Below are positions 1-6,221 of a stretch of 21,065 nt of DNA, piece by piece. This DNA comes from CPC320 sp002684375 (GTDB taxonomy: Bacteria > Pseudomonadota > Alphaproteobacteria > Rhodobacterales > Rhodobacteraceae), in NCBI GenBank assembly GCA_965662545.1, contig CBFIHZ010000052.1:1-21065 (forward strand), given 5' to 3'. Position 1 is the first letter of the stretch; every line of letters begins with the position of its first letter. Both the position numbers and the translations under genes were made by a program. The notes beneath the pieces are model-generated. The model was not told where the DNA came from and made no database searches. It worked only from the letters and a program-made list of their open reading frames with translations.

Positions 1-258
1 GACAATCTCGCGACGCATCGCAACAAAGATGCCGCGCAGGCTTTGAAAGACGTCGGCTGCTGGATCCTCTACTTGCCACCATACTCGCCAGATCTCAACC
101 CGATCGAAATGGCCTTCTCGAAACTGAAAGCACACCTTCGAAGGATCGGTGCCAGGACCTTTGATCAGATGTTCAATGCACTGGCCGAGGTCTGCAACCT
201 GTTCACACCACAAGAATGCTGGAACTACTTTTGCGAGGCAGGCTATGGATCAGGTTAA
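1..258 (+). pseudogene. IS630-family transposase, C-terminal part
   Basis: The reading frame is open from the first base of the window and ends at TAA (256-258), so at least the N-terminal part lies outside. It shows the C-terminal half of an IS630/Tc1-type DDE transposase: an opening D-N-x-x-x-H motif carrying the second catalytic Asp, then LPPYSPDLNPIE (about 67-111) with the final catalytic Glu, then the W/K-rich helical tail ending CWNYFCEAGYGSG. These elements cut and paste DNA at TA dinucleotides. Whether the whole gene is intact cannot be judged here. IS630 transposases are often made as two frameshifted ORFs, and this would be the second. Family assignment is firm; activity is unknown. 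Confidence 0.85.
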
Positions 259-362
259 AGGCGCGAAGCTTTAATGCACGGCTTTATGCACAGTCTTGGT
301 AATTTGAATTCTCAAATATATTTAGAGCGCGGGTGGCTTATTTTTTTCTGGCGCATGTTCTG

Positions 363-380
363 GTTTAATTAATATTAAAC
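363..380. repeat. Perfect 7-bp inverted repeat in AT-rich spacer
   Basis: GTTTAAT and ATTAAAC face each other across a TAAT spacer in the gap between the IS630 tail and the IS66 tnpA fragment. It could be a weak hairpin or part of an IS end. No gene is seen in 259-453. Confidence 0.35.
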
Positions 381-453
381 GTTGGAATGGGTGTAGCGAA
401 ATTGCTTAATCCCGTTTAACGTTCATCGTACCTGCTGATTTATTGATCTCAAT

Positions 454-735
454 CTAAAATGAGGATGTCGGAATGGTCGCTGGCTGCGCTGCGGACTGCA
501 CAGCCGCCGCATTATGATCGCCGCCAGAAATCTCAACAGCTATGAACCCGGCATCATCAGACGCCTCCGGATGGAACCGCGCATCGCCGCGCCACGCGAA
601 AATCCGGTTCGTCGGCACCCCATGACGCCGCGAGACCATCGGAACACTCACACCATCACCATGGCTCTCCGCCACGAGCCGCCGTTTGATCTCATCCGTG
701 TATTTGGAACCACGCCCACCCCGTCGCTTGCTCAT
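454..735 (-). pseudogene. IS66-family TnpA (Orf1) accessory protein, 3' truncated
   Basis: This 93-codon ORF begins MSKRRGGRGSKYTDEIKRRL and carries the helix-turn-helix region typical of IS66 TnpA (about residues 15-50: KRRLVAES, VSRRHGVPTNRIFAWR). TnpA is the small DNA-binding accessory protein encoded ahead of TnpB and TnpC in IS66 elements. Here the protein loses family resemblance after roughly residue 72 (FIAVEIS) and runs into a low-complexity tail ending PTSSF, and no tnpB or tnpC follows downstream (below 454). It is therefore a truncated remnant. Its orientation is opposite to the IS66 TnpC tail at 1819-1926, so the two probably derive from different copies or from a rearrangement. 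Confidence 0.75.
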
Positions 736-787
736 CTACAAAAATCTCATATTTGGCCAGCCACATCGCCAGCTTCGCGCAATAATC

Positions 788-1813
788 GGAGTTATTGTCA
801 AATCTGGTGTTTGAGGATTGTTGGTCATGCGGCGATCTGGTCTGGGTCTGTGGTTTCAATTCCATCTTTGAATGTGACGCCTGTGATGACTTTGGCCAGG
901 CAATCAAAACCGCTCAGTTTTCGCCAGTTTCGGTCCGCGCATTGACCCAGCTTGGACATCATGTGCCGCAGGTCATCGCGTGACAGACGGCCCTTTGAGC
1001 GTTTTATACGGTGCCGGATCGTGGCAAAGGCGGTTTCAATTGGATTGCTGATGCGGATGCTCTGCCAATCTTGGGCTGGGAAATCGAAGAATGCCATGAG
1101 TTCGATCCGGTCTTTTTGTAGGCACAGCGCCGCCTTGGAGTATTTCGGCTCATAAGTTGCGATGCACAGGTTGAACGCCTTCTCCGCGTCCATCTTGTTC
1201 TCGGCCTGCCAGATATTGTGGATCGCGGCTTTGGCTTTTGGCTGAAATAGCTTCGCCAAACAGTTGAGCACGTTCATCGTTTTGTGTTGCCAGCACCGCT
1301 GCTGGCGGGCTTCAGGATACACTTCGTCGAGCGCGGCCCAGAACCCCATGGCACCGTCCCCGATGGCCCGTTTTGGTGCGTTCATGCCCCGGTTTTTGAG
1401 GTTGAGCAGCCCTCTCGCCAACTCTGGGCGGACTCGCGCACCTCGTCTCCTATCGCCGGCAACCGCTTCTGACCACAGGCCGTCACACCAAAAATCACAA
1501 GCGCGCAGAGCTTGTCATTTTCGCCCCGAAGGCCGCTGTGAACACCGTCAGTCCAGATATAAACGATTGGTTCATCGTCCAGATCTGCGTCTCTCCAGCC
1601 GTCGTATTCGTTGGCCCAACCGCGCTTACGGCGTGAGACCTTATTCGCTGATCAGCCAGCGGCATCGGGACCCAGAAGAACCTTGAGGGCTGCGCCCATC
1701 TCGCCACTGGAAACCCCCTTTAGATACAGCCATGGCAAAGCGGCTTCCAAGGTCTTGGGTCTGCGCACGTAGGGTGGCACTCGGGCCAAGTGGAATGTTA
1801 CCGGTGTGCCATC
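788..1813 (-). mobile_element. Degenerate IS256-family element
   Basis: The segment runs from a probable right-end inverted repeat (about 788-809, read on the plus strand as GGAGTTATTGTCAAATCTGG) to an abrupt boundary with IS66 sequence at about 1813-1819. The 5' part of the element (start codon and roughly the first 100 codons) is missing, replaced at the junction by the IS66 TnpC tail. The exact outer ends are estimates. Confidence 0.7.
825..1813 (-). pseudogene. IS256-family (mutator-type) transposase, broken
   Basis: Reading the minus strand from about 1813, the frame gives DGTPVTFHLARVPPYVRR, then LEAALPWLYLKGVSSGEMG, which are hallmarks of the IS256 transposase mid-region. An in-frame TGA (1652-1654) follows GPDAAG. 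The same frame then continues with EYDGWRDADLDDEPIVYIW and TDGVHSGLRGENDKLCALVI, including the first catalytic Asp. Around 1410-1416 a one-base deletion shifts the frame. The rest, LLNLKNRGMNAPKRAIGDGAM through the C-terminus ending DPDQIAA (TGA at 825-827), is the conserved second half with GDGAMGFW and CWQHK. With one stop, one frameshift and a missing N-terminus, this copy cannot make an active transposase. Confidence 0.88.
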
Positions 1814-1818
1814 CGTGG

Positions 1819-1926
1819 ATAGAACCGAATGGCTATCTATCTGGCGTCCTGACGGCCATTACTGGTGGACACAAACAGGCCGACATCAACGAATTATTGC
1901 CCTGGAACTACCAAAACCCCGTGTGA
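1819..1926 (+). pseudogene. IS66-family TnpC transposase, C-terminal tail
   Basis: The plus-strand frame from 1819 reads IEPNGYLSGVLTAITGGHKQ followed by ADINELLPWNY and a TGA at 1924-1926. This matches the conserved C-terminus of IS66 TnpC (the ...ELLPW... ending). Upstream of 1819 the frame is unrelated because the antisense IS256 remnant begins there. Only about 35 codons remain of a protein normally around 500 residues long. Confidence 0.8.
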
Positions 1927-1931
1927 CCAGC

Positions 1932-1942
1932 GCACCGCTTAC
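1932..1942 (+). repeat. Probable IS66 right-end inverted repeat
   Basis: GCACCGCTTAC lies 6-16 bases after the TnpC stop codon. IS66 elements characteristically end in ...CGCTTAC (their left end starts GTAAGCG), so base 1942 is the likely outer edge. The sequence that follows resembles an IS481 3' end, suggesting the IS66 element had inserted into an older IS481 copy. Confidence 0.5.
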
Positions 1943-1956
1943 TGTAAACCAGATTT

Positions 1957-2020
1957 AACCTGACAAATACCGCCAACAGAACGGCAAATGTCAGATCAAC
2001 TCGCAACCACTACATCTAAC
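1957..2020 (+). repeat. IS481-like 3' end, copy A (left flank of retron)
   Basis: This stretch is an imperfect direct repeat of 4649-4716. Shared blocks include AAC.TGAC, CCGCCA, TGTCAGATCA and AACCAC.ACATCTAA. In copy B this sequence immediately follows an IS481 transposase C-terminus, which identifies it as the 3' non-coding end of such an element. Copy A has no adjacent IS481 coding sequence because IS66 sequence abuts it. It ends 16 bases from the retron protein stop codon. Confidence 0.6.
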
Positions 2021-2035
2021 ATGTGCACATCGTCG

Positions 2036-3094
2036 CTATTTCTTATCGATGATGTCGCAAATGGTATTCAGCATCGGAAGAAACGCGGAACAATCTACCT
2101 TCCCTCTATTTGCCCGGATGACTTTTTCAGCGAATTCCATCTTACCGTACTCCGTATCCTTCAATTTTTCTTTCTTCTTTTGTTTTATTTTAAAGGTACG
2201 TCCACCAATTGTCTTTTTAAGCCACCTCGCATCGAAGAGCTTCTCAATGTAGAAGTCCGGCTTTCCTCCACTAGGGATTGGAACGACAAAAAGATTGGCA
2301 GCTACATGGTAAAAGGGGTTTGTTCCATCGATCTTTACCTTGGATTTGGTGGCCTTCTTGATAAAAGACCACATGCCTTCGCTCTGACTATCATTGTCAA
2401 CAATGATAATAACGGGTGCTTGCAAAGGATTGTCATGGAATTTTTTTATCCTTTCCAAGTGAATTTTAGCAAATTTCACTAGATCTCCGCCTCCGCCATC
2501 AAGATCCAGCAAGTTCCCTGCAGTTTTTGTGTGGTTAAGAAAATCGACAAGCCAGTGGTCACCTTTGCCCTTTGGAGCAAGCAGCCGCACAGGATCAACC
2601 AGCTTGCTAGCAACCCTTGGGTCGGCAATATTCCAACGAATGGCTTCCTTCAAATATATGTAGTCCGTTTTACCTTCACATATAATTATCGGGCGTGGAT
2701 TAATGTGGATGCGTTGATAGTGATAAAAGTTCCCCATTAGTCGTAAATAGTGCGGCGCAGGATTTAAGCCCCCGTAATGCCTGAGCGCTTTAGGCTTCAG
2801 ATCACGCCCTTTGATGTCATGCACATGGGCCAACATGCCCAAGATTTGATTGGCCGAGAGCGGCTTTCCTGGCTCTATCGAACTTTTCGAGGCTTCTGCT
2901 TTTCCATGTGTCATCATCGCGTGTGCAACCAATCGGACACCTTTGTAATAGAAGGTCCTTACGTTGACCTTCTTGTTCACCGTCAAGCTCGTCGTAGCCT
3001 GCCGTTGATTGAAGTGTTGCATCCTCACTTTCTTGGCATTCAGTTCGAACCCCGATTTGGCCACAGCCTTCTCAAGGTCGGGACCAGCAACCAA
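2036..3094 (-). CDS. Retron RT C-terminal part fused to TOPRIM domain (second half of split gene)
   Basis: This frame carries the thumb of the retron reverse transcriptase followed by a TOPRIM domain. Residues 15-45 contain SGFELNAKKVRMQ and the RQATTSLTVN segment, the position of the retron VTGLxVN motif (here TTS instead of VTG). Residues 134-151 read RPIIICEGKTDYIYLKEA, with the TOPRIM Glu at 140, and residues 228-238 read VIIIVDNDSQS, giving the DxD pair at 233 and 235. TOPRIM domains of OLD nucleases and primases bind Mg2+ and cut or nick nucleic acid, so this is the probable effector. The frame has no good start of its own: the first available codon is a TTG inside the RT. Joined to 3040-3780 it would make about 581 residues. 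The RT-TOPRIM fusion matches what I recall as retron subtype I-C. It ends with TAG at 2036-2038. Confidence 0.85.
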   Translation of the reverse strand: MVAGPDLEKAVAKSGFELNAKKVRMQHFNQRQATTSLTVNKKVNVRTFYYKGVRLVAHAMMTHGKAEASKSSIEPGKPLSANQILGMLAHVHDIKGRDLKPKALRHYGGLNPAPHYLRLMGNFYHYQRIHINPRPIIICEGKTDYIYLKEAIRWNIADPRVASKLVDPVRLLAPKGKGDHWLVDFLNHTKTAGNLLDLDGGGGDLVKFAKIHLERIKKFHDNPLQAPVIIIVDNDSQSEGMWSFIKKATKSKVKIDGTNPFYHVAANLFVVPIPSGGKPDFYIEKLFDARWLKKTIGGRTFKIKQKKKEKLKDTEYGKMEFAEKVIRANRGKVDCSAFLPMLNTICDIIDKK

Positions 3095-3780
3095 ATTTTT
3101 GGAACAGGGAAAGAAAAACCAATTTTCGACGGAAATTCCTTCAGGTTGGTCGAGAACGTTATATCGTCAGCATATCTCGAATATGTACATCGGTAGCGCC
3201 TTGCGATGGACTGCAAGCGGAAATCAAGAACCTGCGAAATAAATTCGGTGATGATTGGGGATGATGGAGCTCCTTGAGGCAAAGAGTTCTTGAAGCAAGC
3301 GGTTTGAGCAATAACAGTGGCGACTGTTTCGTTGAGGGAAAAGCTTTTATTCTTTATGAAGTACCCCCTGACTCTACCGAAGTTGAAGCTCGGAAAGAAA
3401 TCAGCAATATCAACGTTGAAGACATATCTCTTGTTCGTATGTCTTTTCGCATTCGTAAAAATAGAAAGATCACGATCTCGCTGAAATCCGTGTGAAAGAA
3501 CTTGAGAGGGTTTATCAGGCTTGCCATGCAGGTCAAAATAACACTGGTAGAGTACCCGGCTGAGCCTAGATTGTATGAATTTCAGATTTGAATTCGGAGA
3601 GTTTATTTGACGCTTAGAACCACTTTTCTTGGGAATATTAAACTGATGATATTTGTCGGAATCATCAACATGATAGATTTGTTTAGCTAAAAACTTTGGC
3701 TGAACGTCCAATAGTCGGGCTACATCTGAAAGGTCATTGCATGCCTTAAGTTCTTTGAGGCCATACCTGTAAATTCTCAT
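3040..3780 (-). CDS. Retron reverse transcriptase, N-terminal catalytic part (first half of split gene)
   Basis: The ATG at 3778-3780 is preceded by AAGGG about 8 bases upstream and lies 21 bases from the 3' end of the predicted ncRNA. Retron RT hallmarks are in order: NAKRH (110-114, the retron NAxxH motif), FNVDIADFFPSF (121-132, catalytic Asp124), PQGAPSSP (168-175) and YADD (203-206, catalytic Asp pair). Retron RTs reverse-transcribe part of the adjacent structured RNA into branched msDNA, which controls a toxic effector in phage defence. After residue 228 homology continues in the -1 frame (3094-2036). This frame ends shortly after with unrelated residues (WLLVPTLRRLWPNRGSN). The shift lies in a run of five As (3096-3100). 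One extra A would restore a single RT-TOPRIM gene, so this is a recent mutation, a base-calling error, or slippage. Confidence 0.9.
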   Translation of the reverse strand: MRIYRYGLKELKACNDLSDVARLLDVQPKFLAKQIYHVDDSDKYHQFNIPKKSGSKRQINSPNSNLKFIQSRLSRVLYQCYFDLHGKPDKPSQVLSHGFQRDRDLSIFTNAKRHTNKRYVFNVDIADFFPSFNFGRVRGYFIKNKSFSLNETVATVIAQTACFKNSLPQGAPSSPIITEFISQVLDFRLQSIARRYRCTYSRYADDITFSTNLKEFPSKIGFSFPVPKIWLLVPTLRRLWPNRGSN

Positions 3781-3801
3781 TCAAAAACCCTTAGTAAAAG
3801 T

Positions 3802-3924
3802 GATCCGCAAGCACTCTTTAGCAAGCATGGTATTTCACCATTATCTGAAAGGTGCTCAGGAAAACCCCGGGTCACAATCTTTATAGCCGCCACAATGCAT
3901 GACGGAAAAATCTACTTGCGGATC
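3802..3924 (-). ncRNA. Predicted retron msr-msd RNA
   Basis: Immediately upstream of the RT start, a perfect 10-bp inverted repeat brackets the segment: 3915-3924 and 3802-3811 (GATCCGCAAG/CTTGCGGATC). This is the layout of the a1/a2 stem closing a retron RNA. Reading the minus strand, a 5-bp msr-type hairpin (3905-3901 with 3891-3887, one G-U pair) comes first. A long msd-type hairpin follows at 3855-3811: GCAC+CTTT pairs with AAAG+GTGC around one bulged base, with an inner AUGGU/ACCAU stem and a 5-base loop. The 21-base gap to the RT start codon fits cotranscription. The branching guanosine would be expected just after a1, but I cannot fix it. Prediction is from structure and position only. 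Confidence 0.75.
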
Positions 3925-3988
3925 TACCTAAGCGTTACTAAAATTTTCAACCGAAAACAACAGCGTTTTCTTCTAGATTAGAATTTTA

Positions 3989-4467
3989 ATGGCATGCAGC
4001 AATGAGTTACATGAGGCCACCACTGTTACAAAATCAAAGCATGCGAGCCAAACCAAGGAACCTAAGACATCCAACATCACAAGATTTTAGAACGCCTTGA
4101 GCGTATTGAAACAGCTGTCACTGCGCCACCCAAAGAATACCTGAACATCAAGCAAGCTGCCGACTTCATTGGTGTCAGACTGTACGAAGCCTTTGGTTTT
4201 GTTCGTACCCCGCTTAAAGAGGGCATCGGTTTTGTTGCAATTGATCGCGTGTTTAAACAGATCTCAAGAAAGACGGTTTTGTTGTTTAGGGAGCGAAACT
4301 TTGAACGTGTAGGGACACTTTCAACCTCACTCACAAAAAAAGACCCTCGAGCAGGGAGGACACAAGAGGATCTTTTTCGATTTTCGATGTTTGATCAAAC
4401 CAAAATTCACAAATTGGAAAGCAATTCTTTCCCTTTCCGCGTTTCAGCCGAGGAAATCACTGAATAG
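3989..4467 (+). pseudogene. Broken excisionase/MerR-like HTH gene and unrecognised downstream frame
   Basis: A start at 3989 (MACSNELHEATTVTK...) reads in frame 2 and hits a stop at about 4088-4090. The neighbouring frame is open from 4066 to a TAG at 4465-4467. It reads ILERLERIETAV, then EYLNIKQAADFIGV (4135-4176), the first helices of an excisionase-type helix-turn-helix found in integrative elements. A one- or two-base shift near 4080-4090 would join the two. After 4176 the frame remains open but no longer resembles this family (RLYEAFGFVRTPLKEG...), so the gene was probably cut by recombination there. It is most simply a remnant of a mobile-element control gene beside the retron. Identification rests on about 14 residues plus context. 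Confidence 0.45.
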
Positions 4468-4485
4468 GGTGAAAAACCCAACGGT

Positions 4486-4659
4486 TGCAAAAAACATTAC
4501 GACAGCATTGGCGCGCTGCAAGCCGATCTGGATGAATGGCTGCATCACTACAACCACAAGCGCACGCATCAGGGAAAAATATGTTGCGGCAGAACACCCA
4601 TCGAAACTATAATCGACAGAAAAACAATCTGGCGGGAAAAGTTCGTGAACTTGACCTAA
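4486..4659 (+). pseudogene. IS481-family transposase, C-terminal fragment
   Basis: The frame reads KKHYDSIGALQADLDEWLHH, YNHKRTHQGKICCGRTPIET and ends IWREKFVNLT with TAA at 4657-4659. The WxxxYNxxRTHQG block and CCGRTP are characteristic of the C-terminal end of IS481/integrase-core transposases; the first includes the region around the last catalytic residue. Upstream of about 4486 the sequence is unrelated and a stop (4465-4467) precedes it, so roughly the last 57 codons survive. The following non-coding end (4649-4716) is repeated on the other side of the retron. Confidence 0.85.
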
Positions 4660-4716
4660 CGGACGCCGCCAGAAAAACGGCCAACTGTCAGATCACATCT
4701 GAACCACCACATCTAA
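4649..4716 (+). repeat. IS481-like 3' end, copy B (right flank of retron)
   Basis: Second copy of the imperfect direct repeat at 1957-2020, here directly attached to the IS481 transposase tail. Blocks TGTCAGATCA and AACCAC.ACATCTAA are shared in the same orientation. The two copies enclose about 2.6 kb that holds the whole retron. Confidence 0.6.
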
Positions 4717-5282
4717 GTTGTCTTTTAGTGAACAATAGCGACGAAGGCAGCATCTTTGGGGCCTCTGCAGCCCTTCGGTTAACTTTTCATGCTCGCACAT
4801 AGTCACGGCTAGTACCTATCTGTCCAAACGGTATGTTAAAATAATATGAAAATTTTGATAAAATTCAACATATGCAATTAATTCAGCAGAATAGCTCCCA
4901 TCGCCAATCACCGTCCCTTTGTGTTTTAATTCTCTTTGCAAAGTTGGTTCCACAGGTCGGTCAAAAAACTCTAAACGTTTTTCATTACTCATGACCGGTG
5001 ATAAATCTCCTGTTTCCCTAATCCAGCAGCTCAACCCCACCCATCGTCCAAGAAACACTTTGCAACGATGCACTGATACGAGGGTTCACCGATTAAATAT
5101 GCGGTGACGACTAGGTCTTTGCAAAACGCACCGATCGCCCTCTTTGCTTTTTTGCCGTAAGGCGCGTCAAGCTCTGGTGTGTTCATACCGGCCAGCCCGT
5201 CTTTTGTGTTGGCCAATGTGGGTCGTATCGCCCTCTTGTGGTAAAACCTACAGGCGTTGCAGACCCTTTACCGATGGCGCAG
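4717..5282. other. Stretch without a confident gene between IS481 remnant and metabolic cluster
   Basis: No recognisable gene is present. On the minus strand two overlapping frames, 5031-5216 and 4816-5073, could form one frameshifted protein of about 130 residues. The first half would start at ATG near 5186 (MNTPELDAPYGKKAKRAIGA...) and cross frames near 5035-5055 into ...RETGDLSPVMSNEKRLEFFD and a C-terminus ending at 4816. The composition looks protein-like, but I recognise no family and no strong ribosome binding site. Confidence 0.3.
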
Positions 5283-6209
5283 TTAGCCCGCGCGGACCGC
5301 TTCGACGTGTTGGTAAAAACCCTCATCTTGCATCAGGGCCTTGCACCGCGCAAAACGCCCGGTGGCATAGGCCCAAAAATCTTCAGCCGGGTTCTCATCG
5401 GCCAGCTGTATCAATCCCCAAAGCGTCCAGAGCAGGTCACACATCGCCTTGTAGATCACCAACCGTCCCTGTTCGGCTTCAGTTGGCAGGCGCCCGAAAT
5501 ACGCGGCCATCATTTCTGCATCCTGCCCTGCGTCCATTCCAGCTTCAACAGACAGATCACCCAAATCCCACAGTGGGTCATTCATGCCAGAATACTCCCA
5601 ATCGACGATCCACATAATTTTTCCGTCATCCAAAAAATTCTCGCACAGGGGATCACAGTGACAGGGGGCAAGCGGTGTGTCGGCCTGCGCCAAAACCTGC
5701 TTTACCGGTTCTGCAGCGGCAACAACATCGTGATACCCCTCCGGCAGGCTCACTTTCTTGGTGGACAACACGTTAAGATAGTCGTCAATCATCTCAAACA
5801 ACTCGAAACGGAATTGAAAACCCTCACCGGAATTGTGCAATTTCGCCAGCGCCGCGCCCGCCCGTTCCGGCGACCCAGCACGGCTTTTGAAAAGGCCTGG
5901 CGTCATCGTTTCGATGTTCGGAACCGTCTCGGTGATCATTAAGCCGCTGTCCGCATCGGCATAGACCACTTCGGGCGAAACGCCCGCCCGCGCTGCAGCA
6001 TGGGCGTTATGCGCCTCGATGGCCCGGTCGATATAGGCCTCTGTTCCTTCGCCCGGGATCCGCACAATCACCGATCTCTCACCCAGATCGACACGGTGCA
6101 CCAGATTGGTCAACCCACCCAGTCGGGTGATGCTGTCTGCGGTATCTACACCCTGAAATTCAGGCGCTTTGCGCAGCGCCACCATCACCTGTGGTATATG
6201 TTCTGTCAT
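5283..6209 (-). CDS. Choline-kinase/aminoglycoside-phosphotransferase-like kinase (second copy, last in operon)
   Basis: A 308-residue cytoplasmic kinase of the APH/choline kinase fold. Visible signatures are a glycine-rich nucleotide loop (RLGGLTNLVHRV, 29-40), the catalytic loop CHCDPLCENFLDDG (183-196; His184, Asp186, Asn191), and the metal-binding IVDWEYSGMNDPLWDLGDL (201-219; Asp203). The WEYxGxNDPLWDLG block is typical of choline/ethanolamine kinases rather than antibiotic kinases. It starts 12 bases after the upstream oxidoreductase stop, with GGG/AGGGAT upstream, and is the final gene of the betaine-type cluster. The substrate is probably a hydroxylated amine such as choline or a relative; antibiotic resistance is unlikely from context. 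The other copy at 11086-11961 is clearly diverged, so the two may differ in substrate. Confidence 0.85.
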   Translation of the reverse strand: MTEHIPQVMVALRKAPEFQGVDTADSITRLGGLTNLVHRVDLGERSVIVRIPGEGTEAYIDRAIEAHNAHAAARAGVSPEVVYADADSGLMITETVPNIETMTPGLFKSRAGSPERAGAALAKLHNSGEGFQFRFELFEMIDDYLNVLSTKKVSLPEGYHDVVAAAEPVKQVLAQADTPLAPCHCDPLCENFLDDGKIMWIVDWEYSGMNDPLWDLGDLSVEAGMDAGQDAEMMAAYFGRLPTEAEQGRLVIYKAMCDLLWTLWGLIQLADENPAEDFWAYATGRFARCKALMQDEGFYQHVEAVRAG

Positions 6210-6221
6210 TGTGATTTATCC

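Noticed and set aside
514..945. Plus-strand 143-codon ORF
   Set aside because: Antisense to IS66 tnpA and the IS256 3' end, with no family resemblance.
3090..3102. Canonical -1 slippery heptamer at the RT-TOPRIM break
   Set aside because: The bases are A-AAA-ATT, which does not fit the X-XXY-YYZ pattern. Simple P-site slippage on AAA remains possible, so only the canonical motif is rejected.
3921..3960. Promoter for the retron RNA (TTGAAA at 3945-3950 with 17-base spacing)
   Set aside because: The matching -10 position reads GTAGAT, too poor to call.
2030..4744. 11-base inverted match (TCGTCGCTATT at 2030-2040 and its complement at 4734-4744) flanking the retron
   Set aside because: It is short, lies partly in the retron stop region, and does not coincide with IS termini; chance cannot be excluded.
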